This document shows, one piece after another, positions 1 to 8,665 of a DNA stretch of 64,000 nucleotides. The stretch is from Bacillota bacterium (GTDB lineage Bacteria; Bacillota; Clostridia; Peptostreptococcales; Anaerovoracaceae), in assembly GCA_019420305.1 (NCBI GenBank), contig JAHZHL010000037.1:1-64000 (forward strand), read 5' to 3'. The notes beneath the pieces are model-generated. The model was not told where the DNA came from. It did no database searches and was given only the letters and a program-made list of their open reading frames with translations. Numbering within the stretch: position 1 is the stretch's first letter; every line of letters starts with the position of its first letter. A program made the position numbers and the translations under genes.

Positions 1-10
1 ACATAGAAAA

Positions 11-44
11 AGTCCAATCTCTTTCGCTCGAGATTGGACTTTTG
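11..44. terminator. Bidirectional intrinsic terminator
   Basis: A perfect 10-bp stem (AGTCCAATCT at 11-20 pairing with AGATTGGACT at 31-40) is followed by TTTT on the plus strand and by a T-run on the minus strand. The gene it ends lies left of the window. Confidence 0.75.
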
Positions 45-56
45 TCTACAGTCTGT

Positions 57-85
57 GGAGACCGACCATCTTTAGGTCGGTCTCC
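57..85. other. Perfect 11-bp hairpin
   Basis: GGAGACCGACC (57-67) pairs with GGTCGGTCTCC (75-85) around a 7-nt loop. There is no T-run, so it is not a standard terminator; it may be an RNA hairpin or a protein site. No gene is visible between 1 and 685; this stretch holds hairpins and small RNA-like units. Confidence 0.5.
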
Positions 86-143
86 TGCTATTTACCGTCC
101 CTATAGCGCTATGAAAGAAGAATGCGACGTATCAATTTCAGTG

Positions 144-172
144 TTGCTTTTTACCGATATCTCAGTTATATT
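144..172 (+). promoter_or_regulatory. Promoter of small RNA-like unit 1
   Basis: TTGCTT (144-149), 17-nt spacer, TATATT (167-172). The same hexamers and spacing recur upstream of unit 3. Confidence 0.6.
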
Positions 173-178
173 ATTAAG

Positions 179-256
179 TAAAAGCGGATACATCAGGCGT
201 CTTGGACGTAGGCTGCGGGTCTTTCGGCATGTTCAGCAGTTGTGGCGCTTTTTTTA
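179..256 (+). ncRNA. Small RNA-like unit 1 of 3
   Basis: This is a roughly 75-nt non-coding unit starting just downstream of a good promoter. Its 5' end (AAAGCG, 181-186) can pair with its 3' end (CGCTTT, 246-251), and a T-run follows (249-255). An internal hairpin CGTC/GACG is visible. It aligns with unit 3 along much of its length. I do not recognise the family; a tRNA is excluded by the absence of a T-loop. The unit is called from promoter, closing stem and T-run only. Confidence 0.5.
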
Positions 257-297
257 TTTACTTGATTCTTATTTTAATATAGAATGTATTTACAAGG

Positions 298-361
298 TCA
301 GATTTAACTCCCCACACGGGCAATTGCAGCCCGTTGTCTGGGAAAAAATCTGACATTTTTT
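298..361 (+). terminator. Structured terminator downstream of unit 1
   Basis: An outer stem TCAGATTT/AAATCTGA encloses a CGGGC/GCCCG hairpin and is followed by CATTTTTT. It would stop plus-strand transcripts reading through unit 1. Confidence 0.6.
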
Positions 362-373
362 CGAGCTGAACTA

Positions 374-402
374 TTGATTTTTACTGATGATCCAAGTAAA
401 TT
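374..402 (+). promoter_or_regulatory. Promoter of small RNA-like unit 2
   Basis: TTGATT (374-379), 17-nt spacer, TAAATT (397-402). Confidence 0.5.
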
Positions 403-408
403 ATTAGT

Positions 409-485
409 AGAAAGCCTATCGGCGGACAAGTATGAGTTGTCTGGCAATGCCTGAGATGACGCTTGATACCGAGGGTTTTTCTTTC
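409..485 (+). ncRNA. Small RNA-like unit 2 of 3
   Basis: This diverged unit shares the start region (TTAGTAGAAAGC) with unit 3. The 5' AGAAAG can pair with the 3' TTTTCT, with adjoining CC/GG pairs; a T-rich tail follows (476-480). The middle differs from the other two units, so homology is less certain. The family is not recognised. Confidence 0.4.
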
Positions 486-570
486 ATTTTTCCACTGCCC
501 CATCTGAACAATCACAATATGACCCAATTTATGATTTTCTGATTATTTCTCTCGTCTTTCTTTTAGGCTG

Positions 571-599
571 TTGCTTTTCAAGAAAGCTTCTGCTATATT
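571..599 (+). promoter_or_regulatory. Promoter of small RNA-like unit 3
   Basis: TTGCTT (571-576), 17-nt spacer, TATATT (594-599), identical hexamers and spacing to unit 1. Confidence 0.6.
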
Positions 600-605
600 G
601 TTAGT

Positions 606-682
606 AGAAGCAGATGCATTTAACGTCTCGGGCGTGGGCTGGGGGTCATCCGACATTAAAGCGCTTGCGGTGCTTCTTTTTT
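606..682 (+). ncRNA. Small RNA-like unit 3 of 3
   Basis: The 5' AGAAGCA (606-612) pairs perfectly with the 3' TGCTTCT (671-677), followed by six T. Compared with unit 1 (AAAGCG/CGCTTT) the closing stem changed on both sides, which argues for selection on RNA structure. The 3' strand can alternatively form a local terminator hairpin AAGCGC/GTGCTT, so two mutually exclusive folds are possible. It is convergent with the ABC exporter gene ending at 685. Confidence 0.55.
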
Positions 683-684
683 AT

Positions 685-2418
685 TTACACGAATCTCCAA
701 TTCTGGCTTTCTTCCTGTAATTTCACCATATGGGCGTAGAGACCGTTTTTCTCTTTTAGCTCCTCCGGCGCGCCCTCTTCCGCTACGGTGCCTTCCGAGA
801 GCACCACGATCTTGTCCGCGCCGGCCACCGTACGCATTCGATGGGCAATCACCAGCACAGTCTTATCCGCAATCAGGCGGGAGAGCGCTGTCTGAATCAG
901 TGTTTCATTTTCTACATCCAGCGAAGCGGTTGCTTCATCCAAAAGAATAATCGGCGCGTTTTTCAGGAAAGCCCGGGCGATAGAAACGCGCTGCCGCTCT
1001 CCGCCTGAAAGCTCGCATCCGTTTTCCCCGATATTGGTATTCCACCCATCCGGCAGTTTTTCCGCAAACTCGTCTACATTCGCGAGCTTTGCCGCCGCCA
1101 TCACCTGCTCATCGTCAGCCTCTTTGTTCCCGATTCGAATATTTTCCAGAATAGTGTTGTCAAACAGGGTTACATCCTGAAATACGATGGAAAACAAAGA
1201 TAACAGCGCTTCCGGGTCTGTTTTGGAAATATCCATACCTCCCACAGTGATCCTGCCGCGGCTGACATCCCAAAATCTTGCCGCCAGCCGGGAAACAGTT
1301 GTTTTGCCGCCGCCGGACGGCCCCACCAAAGCTGTGACTTCCCCCTGCTTCGCGGTAAAAGAGACATCTTTCAAAACCGTTTCTCCGGTATTGTAGGCAA
1401 ACTCCACATGGTCAAAGACAATATCATAGCCTTCGTTAGAAAGTCTGTTATCGCCTTGCTGGATGGGGTGATCGAGGATTTCATTCATGCGGGCGATATT
1501 AGTGCGCGTGCTAATCACTGCCGCCAGATTTTGAAGCGCGCCCTGCAGTGGATCATAAAGGCGTGATACGACCAATAAAAATAAGAAGAAGGTTCTTACA
1601 TCCAGACTTCCCTGAATCAGCAAGATGGAGCCGACCAGCGCGACCGTAGCGATCCCTAATTTCAGCACTAATGACGCGGAAACTACAAAGGCCGCCAGTC
1701 CAAATTCATTGAGAATCGAGCGATGTTCCACTGCGCGGATTTTCTTTTCCAAACCGTTCAGGTATTTCTTTTCGGCATTATTTGCTTTCAAATCCCGTAC
1801 CGTTTCGATACACTCCTGAATTCCATCGGCACAGGACATTTTGACATCCATGGCTTTTTGATTGAGTTTTTCCTGTACCCTGGCAGAAAACCCTACAATG
1901 GCAAACGCTATCGGCATGACCCAAAGCGCCGCCAATGCCATGCGCCAGTCAAAAATAAGCAGACTGACAGAGATCAGAACCGTGGAGATAATCGATCCCG
2001 CCAGCTCTGGGATAAAGTGAGAAAAACTCTGTTCCAAAAATGTGCAGTCTGCCATAATCGTACTGGTCAGGTCAGCCAGATCCTTTTTGCCAAAAAAGGA
2101 CAAGGGAATTTTTCGCAGCCGTTCTGCCAGCGTGATGCGCCTTACGCCGCTTTCTGTATAAGTGGCAAAGTAGGTGGCGTTATACTGGATGTAAGTGGTA
2201 AACAGAATAAACCCGATACATATTGCGCAGCCGATGACGTAATAGGCGACTTTTTCATTGGAAACGCCGCCACTCATCAGGTCGCCTACTAAAAAATAGA
2301 GCAGTCCCACCGGAAACATAAAGGAGAGATTCTGAAGGACGCAGGCCAGGCAGCCTTTGACCAAGTCTTTTGCTCCCTGTTCTGATAAAGCATATCGTTT
2401 TTGCAGCCATTTTAGCAT
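685..2418 (-). CDS. ABC exporter, transmembrane-ATPase half transporter
   Basis: This 577-residue half transporter has an N-terminal six-helix exporter domain (about 20-310) and a C-terminal ATPase with Walker A GPSGGGKTT (about 366), signature LSGGERQR (about 469) and Walker B IILLDEATASLD (about 490). It is the second gene of a pair; the start has AAGGAGG 8 nt upstream and lies 3 bp after the first gene. Such pairs form heterodimeric exporters of drugs, peptides or lipids in the membrane. The substrate cannot be read from sequence; the neighbouring TetR gene suggests substrate-induced expression. Confidence 0.9.
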   Translation of the reverse strand: MLKWLQKRYALSEQGAKDLVKGCLACVLQNLSFMFPVGLLYFLVGDLMSGGVSNEKVAYYVIGCAICIGFILFTTYIQYNATYFATYTESGVRRITLAERLRKIPLSFFGKKDLADLTSTIMADCTFLEQSFSHFIPELAGSIISTVLISVSLLIFDWRMALAALWVMPIAFAIVGFSARVQEKLNQKAMDVKMSCADGIQECIETVRDLKANNAEKKYLNGLEKKIRAVEHRSILNEFGLAAFVVSASLVLKLGIATVALVGSILLIQGSLDVRTFFLFLLVVSRLYDPLQGALQNLAAVISTRTNIARMNEILDHPIQQGDNRLSNEGYDIVFDHVEFAYNTGETVLKDVSFTAKQGEVTALVGPSGGGKTTVSRLAARFWDVSRGRITVGGMDISKTDPEALLSLFSIVFQDVTLFDNTILENIRIGNKEADDEQVMAAAKLANVDEFAEKLPDGWNTNIGENGCELSGGERQRVSIARAFLKNAPIILLDEATASLDVENETLIQTALSRLIADKTVLVIAHRMRTVAGADKIVVLSEGTVAEEGAPEELKEKNGLYAHMVKLQEESQNWRFV

Positions 2419-2421
2419 TTA

Positions 2422-4212
2422 TTATACCTCCTTTGCAACCTTCCATTGAACGGAAGTCTGATAGTTCTGCCACATCCGCTTGAACATTCCGTCTTGCTTC
2501 AGCAGTTCTCCGCTGGTACCACTCTCGGTAATCTGTCCATCACAAATAACATAGATTTTATCCGCGCCTACTACAGTAGAAAGCCGATGGGCGATCATAA
2601 TGACCGTCTTCCCTTCAGAGAGCTTTGAAAAAGCGACCTGCATACGCGTTTCATTATCCGGATCGGCAAAAGCAGTCGCCTCATCTAAAATAATGATGGG
2701 CGCGTTTTTCAACATGACACGAGCGATGGCAATTCTCTGCTGCTCGCCGCCGGATAGGTAGATGCCCTTTGCGCCAATTACGGTATCCACGCCCCGAGGC
2801 AGTTTTGCAAGAATATCATCACACTGAGCATTGTGAAGCGCGGCAAGAACTTCTTCCCGGGTTGCGTCGGGTTTTCCCATACGTACATTTTCCAAAATAG
2901 AAGCCTTAATAAGGCGGCTGTTTTGGAACACAAAAGAAACTGTATTCATCAGTTCCTCTTTGGCAATTTCTTTTACATTAACTCCGCCGATCCTGACGGT
3001 ACCGCTCTGAGGGTCGAAAAAACGGGAGATCAAATTGGCGAGCGTCGTTTTTCCACCGCCGGAGGGCCCGACAAAGGCTATAGTCTGTCCTTGCGGTACA
3101 GCAAGAGAAATGCCTTTCAACACTTCCGTTTGTCCATCATAGCTGAAACGGATTTTTTGCAGCTCTACCGAAGCGTCTTTCGGATGCTTTGGATATTTTG
3201 TCTCTCCCAGCGGTTTCAAAGTCAAAACACTGTCGATCCTCTGCAATGCATCATTTACAATCATGGCATTTTCACTTTGGAACATGATTCGCGTCAGCGT
3301 GACAGAAATAATTGGCGTAATGATAATATAGAAAATCAGATCCAGCAGAAATTCTGTTGTTGCGCCGTTTTGCGTAAATAACAGACCTCCCGCGATCAGT
3401 GCCGCGAAAACCCCGTTAATGGCTGCCGTATAGCACATCATCGGCGTTCGAAGCTGTTTGGTATAGGCAATTACCCATACTTTATAACGGTCAATCGAAC
3501 CTTTAAATTTTTTAAAGGAAAAGATCGTCTGACCAAAGGTTTTGACTACCGGGATGCCCCGAACATATTCCACTGCCTCGTTGGACATATCATCCAGCGC
3601 ATTTTGGTACTCTTTCATTTTCTCCTGCATCCGCTGTCCGGTCATTGTCATCATGATCAAAAACCCAAGCGCCACCGGAATAAGGCTCAGAAGGCCGAGC
3701 CGCCAGTCGAATACCAGCAGCAGCACCAACAGTCCGCAGGGCGTAGCGAGCGCGTTAGCCCGATCGGGAAGTTGATGGGCGAGATAAGTTTCGGTGGCAG
3801 CGCTGGATTCGTTGACAATTTTACGCAGTCTGCCGCTGCCAAAGCTTTCCGCAAACCCAAGCGGCAGCTCAACAATATGCTCCATGGTCTGTAGTCGTAA
3901 GTTCGTTGCAATGCGAAAAGCTCCCTTGTGGGAACACATCAGTCCCGCTATGTACACAAGTACGGCGATAACCGCAAACAGCACTGCCATCCAGCCATTA
4001 TGCGTCAGATTCTGCGCACGGCTAAAATCCGGAGCGACTTCCAATACTTCTTGAATCACTTTCCAGATGTAATAAAAGGGCACCAAAGCGATGAAAGCGC
4101 TGATTGCTGAAAGTACCCACGAAGCATAAATCAGGTATTTGTGACTGCCCGCAATCTGGAGCAGGCGTGACAGGTTTGATTGTTTTTTCAAAAAAGATTC
4201 CCCCTTTTCCAT
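2422..4212 (-). CDS. ABC exporter, partner half transporter
   Basis: This is the partner of the next gene, with the same layout: six predicted helices, then an ATPase with Walker A GPSGGGKTT, signature LSGGEQQR and Walker B IIILDEATAFADPD. The two would form a heterodimer. The start is uncertain: no Shine-Dalgarno precedes any ATG, and the promoter region reaches to about 4250. I chose the ATG giving MEKGESFLKKQ at 4212; ATG at 4236 or 4245 or TTG at 4254 are alternatives. A hairpin (ATCGGT/ACCGAT, 4213-4231) sits directly before the chosen ATG. Confidence 0.87.
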   Translation of the reverse strand: MEKGESFLKKQSNLSRLLQIAGSHKYLIYASWVLSAISAFIALVPFYYIWKVIQEVLEVAPDFSRAQNLTHNGWMAVLFAVIAVLVYIAGLMCSHKGAFRIATNLRLQTMEHIVELPLGFAESFGSGRLRKIVNESSAATETYLAHQLPDRANALATPCGLLVLLLVFDWRLGLLSLIPVALGFLIMMTMTGQRMQEKMKEYQNALDDMSNEAVEYVRGIPVVKTFGQTIFSFKKFKGSIDRYKVWVIAYTKQLRTPMMCYTAAINGVFAALIAGGLLFTQNGATTEFLLDLIFYIIITPIISVTLTRIMFQSENAMIVNDALQRIDSVLTLKPLGETKYPKHPKDASVELQKIRFSYDGQTEVLKGISLAVPQGQTIAFVGPSGGGKTTLANLISRFFDPQSGTVRIGGVNVKEIAKEELMNTVSFVFQNSRLIKASILENVRMGKPDATREEVLAALHNAQCDDILAKLPRGVDTVIGAKGIYLSGGEQQRIAIARVMLKNAPIIILDEATAFADPDNETRMQVAFSKLSEGKTVIMIAHRLSTVVGADKIYVICDGQITESGTSGELLKQDGMFKRMWQNYQTSVQWKVAKEV

Positions 4213-4257
4213 CGGTTGATGATACCGATCACTCATAAATATCATCTTGCGCAATTT

Positions 4258-4285
4258 TAGTTAGTTTTCGCTAACTATCGTTCAA
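4258..4285 (-). promoter_or_regulatory. Promoter and palindromic operator of ABC pair
   Basis: A 7-bp inverted repeat TAGTTAG/CTAACTA (4258-4277) overlaps a possible promoter with -35 TTGAAC (4285-4280). The placement suits repression, plausibly by the adjacent TetR protein, but the sequence differs from the palindrome in front of the TetR gene itself. Confidence 0.45.
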
Positions 4286-4298
4286 AAATTACAGGGCA

Positions 4299-4913
4299 TT
4301 ATTGCCCCATAATCTTCATCCATCCAGCTGTGTAAAAGGCACGCATTTCCTTTACATAATTTTCCGCGTTACTCAGCGGCATTTCATGAATCACCAGTTC
4401 AAAGAACGTATGAAACATGCCAGTAATCAGGATATGTTCCAGCGTAGGATCAATCTTTGGCGAAGGTCTTCCAAGCTCTCGCAGAACCTGCTGATAAGCG
4501 TGGGTTGCCGCCATCTCGATCTCTACCATTTCATCAATAAGGCCGGAAAATTTTGTCCCTTCCGAACAGCAGAGAATGAGTTTGCATTCTTCCAGATGGG
4601 CATAGGCATAGTGGAGCATATCGTACATGCAAAGCCCCGATATTTCGCTCATAACTTCCGGCTGCTGTTCGTGCGGAACTTCCGCAAATTGCCGCTGCGC
4701 CTTCTTAAAGCAGGTAAGGATATATTGGTAATGTTCGCCTACCAGCGCCTCGAACAATTCTTCCTTACTTTTGTAATAACCATAAAAGGCTCCGGTAGTC
4801 ATGCCTACTGATTTTACAATATTTCTCAACGAGGCGCCCTTATAACCCTTTTCCAGAAACTCCGCTTTTGCCGCTTGATGGATGCGTTCTAAGGTTGTTA
4901 ACTTTTCGTTTAT
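4299..4913 (-). CDS. TetR-family regulator with non-canonical start
   Basis: It has an N-terminal helix-turn-helix typical of TetR (LERIHQAAKAEFLEKGY, then the TTGAFYGYYKSKEELF region) and a variable ligand-binding C-terminus. It probably represses the ABC pair downstream. The only upstream ATG in frame (4967) lies between the -35 and -10 of a perfect promoter, so it cannot be on the mRNA. A strong AAGGAGG (4929-4923) is instead followed 9 nt later by ATA (4913) or 6 nt later by ATC (4916); no ATG, GTG or TTG lies in range. I therefore place the start at the ATA giving the INEKLTTLERI sequence. Confidence 0.8.
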   Translation of the reverse strand: MNEKLTTLERIHQAAKAEFLEKGYKGASLRNIVKSVGMTTGAFYGYYKSKEELFEALVGEHYQYILTCFKKAQRQFAEVPHEQQPEVMSEISGLCMYDMLHYAYAHLEECKLILCCSEGTKFSGLIDEMVEIEMAATHAYQQVLRELGRPSPKIDPTLEHILITGMFHTFFELVIHEMPLSNAENYVKEMRAFYTAGWMKIMGQ

Positions 4914-4928
4914 GATATGTGCCCTCCT

Positions 4929-4984
4929 TATAACACCGTTATATATCACTGTTATATTATAGTTCACAAAAAAAATATTGTCAA
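4929..4984 (-). promoter_or_regulatory. TetR gene promoter with autoregulatory palindrome
   Basis: TTGACA (4984-4979), 17-nt spacer, TATAAT (4961-4956): a perfect consensus. The perfect palindrome TATAAC-ACC-GTTATA (4929-4943) lies just after the expected transcript start, a classical place for TetR autorepression. The -35 abuts the stop codon of the hydrolase gene. Confidence 0.7.
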
Positions 4985-5613
4985 GAGGAAAGAATTTCGT
5001 CGTAATATTGATCGAGTACCTCCGCTAAAGCTTTCGGGTTTTCTTCGTTTACGACATGGCCCGTATTCTCGATGATTTCCAATTTCGCGTTTTTCATGTT
5101 TTGCGAAAAGTAATAGGCCGATTTTATATTTGCCTTATCTTTCTTTCCACAAATGATTAGCGCGGGACATTCCATATTCTGCGCGCCGCGGCTGAAATCC
5201 AGGTTTTTCATGGAATTTCCCAACACAAACGTGTCCCGCTTATTAAATGCCATATTTTCAAAAACAGATTCAGGCAGGAGCTTAAACATCCTATTTTGAA
5301 TCGCAAAGATCACTTTGGGTATTTTGTGAGGGGTTCCAATCAAAACCAATGACCCTACGTTTTCCGGGAAGTCCAAAGCATAATTCAATCCCAAAATGCC
5401 ACCCAGCGAAATCCCGCATAAATGCAGGGGACCGTCAAGTTTGCCGCAATATTCTACAAACGAAGCATATAAATTTATATAGCTTGTCTCTTTCCCCTTG
5501 AGAAGTGACGATAACTCCGGGCATTGTATATCCCTGCTTTTTTTCATATGAGCAATCGTTTCCTCCCAGCTTGTCGCCTTATGTCCTGAACCGTGAATAA
5601 AAACTTTGTTCAT
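4981..5613 (-). CDS. Alpha/beta hydrolase
   Basis: A 210-residue alpha/beta hydrolase fold: oxyanion region near FIHGSGH at the N-terminus, nucleophile elbow CGISLGG (Ser), candidate acid in CGKKDKAN and catalytic His in NTGHVVNEENP. The start at 5613 has GGAGG 5 nt upstream. The substrate is unknown. It runs in the same direction as the TetR and ABC genes downstream, but those have their own promoters, so co-regulation is not certain. Confidence 0.85.
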   Translation of the reverse strand: MNKVFIHGSGHKATSWEETIAHMKKSRDIQCPELSSLLKGKETSYINLYASFVEYCGKLDGPLHLCGISLGGILGLNYALDFPENVGSLVLIGTPHKIPKVIFAIQNRMFKLLPESVFENMAFNKRDTFVLGNSMKNLDFSRGAQNMECPALIICGKKDKANIKSAYYFSQNMKNAKLEIIENTGHVVNEENPKALAEVLDQYYDEILSS

Positions 5614-5776
5614 GACAACCTCCATTGAATCCTTTCATCTGTATTCCTAAAGATTTCTTAGCCATACTGCGCAAAAGAATATTGCCGCGACCTACGTTCC
5701 ATTTTCTGTCACCCTCTTAAAAAATGTCCAATTTATAAATAAATTCGATTTTGTACACGTTTTTTGGCGCCTGTGT

Positions 5777-6109
5777 TTATCCCTTCAGATTTTCCATCAC
5801 AGAAGGGTTCTGCTCGATAATGGTTCCGACTGTTGAGCACGTTTCTAATTCAGGACAATCGCCGCAGGTGGCGGCGCCTTTTTCCAGCGCGCACTTGCGA
5901 ATCCCACACATACTGTCGCAGAATACAGTCTTAACGCCGTCTGTACGGCAGCCTTCACAGTTGATATGTTCCGGTAAAATGGGAGCGTTATTTAACTCCG
6001 CCCATAATTTCGCTGTTTTCTCACGCAAGGCCTGATCGTCATTGACCGTCGCAATATACGCGTCGCATTTTTCACAATCCAACCCGCAGAATCCAATTCG
6101 TTCTTTCAT
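5777..6109 (-). CDS. DUF3795 Cys-rich protein
   Basis: A 110-residue protein with repeated Cys pairs (FCGLDCEKCDAY, NCEGCRTDG, FCDSMCGIRKC, CGDCPELETC), the pattern of the uncharacterised DUF3795 family, probably binding a metal or cluster. The start at 6109 is set by GGGAGGA about 8 nt upstream; a longer frame to 6154 lacks such a site. Function unknown. Confidence 0.8.
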   Translation of the reverse strand: MKERIGFCGLDCEKCDAYIATVNDDQALREKTAKLWAELNNAPILPEHINCEGCRTDGVKTVFCDSMCGIRKCALEKGAATCGDCPELETCSTVGTIIEQNPSVMENLKG

Positions 6110-6158
6110 AGCTTCTATCCTCCCAAATCTTTCTTTTAGCCGTAAAAGCGCCATCCGT

Positions 6159-7736
6159 TTATGCCCGGATTCGGAACGTCCTCGGCGCGAAACGATAGAC
6201 CAGGATGCTTGCGACGATACTGTAAAGGACGCAGAAAAGGATCGTTATCATTCCGAATAGCAAAATAGGCATGCGAACCTGCATCAGGGCGAAACATACC
6301 CCATAGGTCGCAATCAGCACAAGCCGGTATGTACCACTCTTCATTTCCGTACCCGCGTTATATGGCTGAAGCAGGTAGTAGATCATCAGGTAGTGGATGG
6401 AAAAGAATGCGCTCATGCAAAGGACAGATACAATCAGCACGACATAATTCAGCGGATCGCCGGTTCCTCCGGTCACGAATAAGAGCAGCGCCAGCCCTCC
6501 TCCTATTACCAGGGCGGGTACCGCGTTGATCTTCATAATTTCGCGCAGCCGGATCCGGAAAAGCCGCAGCACGAGATCCGGCCGTTTGTAAAACGAATAG
6601 GTCAGCAGGCTGTGATCGCAGTTCATGAAAAGGGCCTGTGTAAAATTCGTGCCGCGATTGATCCCATACATGATAAACACGAAGTATGGAAGCCATGTCA
6701 GGATCATTGCGTTGATCGCGGGTTTTATTTCAGGCTTCAGAAATGTCACCATCAGGATTCCCGCGATGATAAACGCACAGATATAGGAGATCTTCTTCGT
6801 TGAGTTCCAGAGTATCTTCTTATGCCTTTTTATAAACAGGTCATTCAAAAATTCAAAGCCCCTGCGATTGCTGGTGATGGAAGTATCGGCGGATATTTTC
6901 TTCTCGCTGGTCTGTTTTGCAACCTTTGTTTTGGCCGCGGAATCCATCTGATTTGTCAGCCCTGACAGCAGCTCCTGATTAATCCCGCGATAATCGTGAA
7001 ATGTCAGCACCTTAATCATACCGACGATTCCCAGAGGAATACAAAGCAGAAAGATACTTATGGAAACAGGCGTTGGCAAAACCAGTCCAAAGATCGGCAG
7101 AGCATAGGCAGCCGCCAGAAGTACAGCCATGCATCCCCATATATACTTGCCGAGCTTGTTTTCGTTATATCCGAATCCTCTCCTTTCATAATCCCAGAGC
7201 GAAACAGCAGCGACAAACAGCTTCATGCCGGCTATACAAAATGGAAGCAGCACGCATAACCAGAAAGGAAAGTCTCTGTACCGTCCCAGCAGGATCATAA
7301 GGGGCATAAATCCAATGATCACTTTGCCGATGGCATACAGATAATTGACCAGCGTATATTCTCTGGCATCCATTTTCATAAGGAATATCGCGTAGTACTT
7401 ATCCTTCGTGGGATTGAAAAGCTTTGTATTCGCAAAGCATCCGATCACTGTAAGAGGCAGCAGAATATGAAGGATCACCTGAGCAGCAGGCAAATCCTTA
7501 TACAGCATCCCCGCGCCGAAAATCATGATTATAAGATAAAGAAATTTCCCGATAAACGCAGAAACGATCTCCCACAACACAGACAGTATGTTGGCAAATA
7601 TTTTCAGTCCTCTTACTTTGTAAAGCGCAGTCGGCAGCAGATTTCTTAAAACAGGGATCTGCTTTAATGAAAACAGGATTCCGTTTACCCGGTATGTATT
7701 TTTCAGGGAAAAAGAGATTCTCAGAGTTCTATTCAT
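6159..7736 (-). CDS. ABC-2 type permease
   Basis: A 525-residue polytopic membrane protein with roughly a dozen hydrophobic segments and a basic N-terminus. It starts inside the end of the ATPase gene (8-nt overlap), so the two are translationally coupled and form one transporter. The substrate is unknown; bacteriocin, antibiotic or lipid export would be typical. A large cytosolic loop (about residues 255-300) separates two membrane halves. Confidence 0.82.
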   Translation of the reverse strand: MNRTLRISFSLKNTYRVNGILFSLKQIPVLRNLLPTALYKVRGLKIFANILSVLWEIVSAFIGKFLYLIIMIFGAGMLYKDLPAAQVILHILLPLTVIGCFANTKLFNPTKDKYYAIFLMKMDAREYTLVNYLYAIGKVIIGFMPLMILLGRYRDFPFWLCVLLPFCIAGMKLFVAAVSLWDYERRGFGYNENKLGKYIWGCMAVLLAAAYALPIFGLVLPTPVSISIFLLCIPLGIVGMIKVLTFHDYRGINQELLSGLTNQMDSAAKTKVAKQTSEKKISADTSITSNRRGFEFLNDLFIKRHKKILWNSTKKISYICAFIIAGILMVTFLKPEIKPAINAMILTWLPYFVFIMYGINRGTNFTQALFMNCDHSLLTYSFYKRPDLVLRLFRIRLREIMKINAVPALVIGGGLALLLFVTGGTGDPLNYVVLIVSVLCMSAFFSIHYLMIYYLLQPYNAGTEMKSGTYRLVLIATYGVCFALMQVRMPILLFGMITILFCVLYSIVASILVYRFAPRTFRIRA

Positions 7737-8439
7737 GGTCCTCCTCCCTTAACGCCTCAAGGATCTTATCCTTGAATTCTTTTCTGTCCAGATCCGTTTT
7801 CTCCACAACTTCCAGTACCCCATGATTCAGCAGAACGATCTCATCACACAGATCGAGGGCCAGATCCATGATATGGGTGGAAAATATCGTAATACGCTTT
7901 TGTTTCAGAGAACGCAAAAGCTGCTTCATTTCTTCCGCCACAACGACGTCGAGGGAGGTCAGAGGCTCATCAAGGAGCAGGATATTCGGCTGCGCGATGA
8001 TATTGATTAGCATCTGCATTTTATTTTTCATACCGTGAGAATAGTCCTTAAGCAGCTTGTCCCTGTCTTCCGGTTCAATGCTCACGTAATCAAAGTATTC
8101 ATCAATACCTTTCTGGGCCGCGATCGTTTTTTCATTGATATCTATGAAAAACTTTAAAAATTCACGGCCGGTGAGAAACTCAGGAACCGTCGGAGTGGAC
8201 AGTACATATCCGATGTCCTCCGCGGCCACTTCGCGCCTGCCGCCACTATCGTCCACTATACAGAAGCTGCCGTTATCCATCTTAAGATCCCGATTCAGGC
8301 AATTGAACAACGTGGTTTTCCCCGCCCCGTTTCTGCCGAGAAGTCCGTAGATCTTCCCTTCCTCAAAGGTAAAACTGATATCTTTCAGGACTTCCTTTTT
8401 TTCAAAGCTTTTGGACAAATGCTCGATCACAAATTCCAT
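7729..8439 (-). CDS. ABC transporter ATP-binding protein
   Basis: A single ATPase domain of 236 residues: Walker A GRNGAGKTT (about 37), signature region DYSHGMKNKMQ and Walker B ILLLDEPLTSLD, followed by an H-loop STHIMD. It energises the permease downstream. The start at 8439 has AAGGAG 6 nt upstream; the ATG at 8445 is too close to that site. Confidence 0.9.
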   Translation of the reverse strand: MEFVIEHLSKSFEKKEVLKDISFTFEEGKIYGLLGRNGAGKTTLFNCLNRDLKMDNGSFCIVDDSGGRREVAAEDIGYVLSTPTVPEFLTGREFLKFFIDINEKTIAAQKGIDEYFDYVSIEPEDRDKLLKDYSHGMKNKMQMLINIIAQPNILLLDEPLTSLDVVVAEEMKQLLRSLKQKRITIFSTHIMDLALDLCDEIVLLNHGVLEVVEKTDLDRKEFKDKILEALREEDHE

Positions 8440-8505
8440 AACCATCTCCTTATCTCTTTTTTCGTTCTACGTTGATATTACATGATAACAATAAAGATGA
8501 AAAGT

Positions 8506-8534
8506 GTTTTTTACACAAATGATCCGTAAAAAAC
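8506..8534. promoter_or_regulatory. Inverted repeat in divergent intergenic region
   Basis: GTTTTTTAC (8506-8514) and GTAAAAAAC (8526-8534) form 9-bp arms between the ABC ATPase gene and the divergent XRE gene. A second, shorter pair TTAACC/GGTTAA lies at about 8580-8603. These are operator candidates for the XRE protein. Confidence 0.35.
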
Positions 8535-8665
8535 GCATATCATTTTTAAACCATTATCGTTGTCAATTATATCATCTATTAACCTTTATCACAACCTGGT
8601 TAACGTCTGTAAACAAATATTTTAAGACATGGTATGGGTTACAATAAGACAAAAGGATGGTGAGA

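Noticed and set aside
42..353. 103-codon open frame on the plus strand
   Set aside because: It runs across the hairpins, promoter and RNA-like unit 1, has no ribosome site and no protein-like composition.
1723..2292. 189-codon open frame opposite the ABC exporter
   Set aside because: It is antisense to a clear ABC transporter domain; a shadow of its codon usage.
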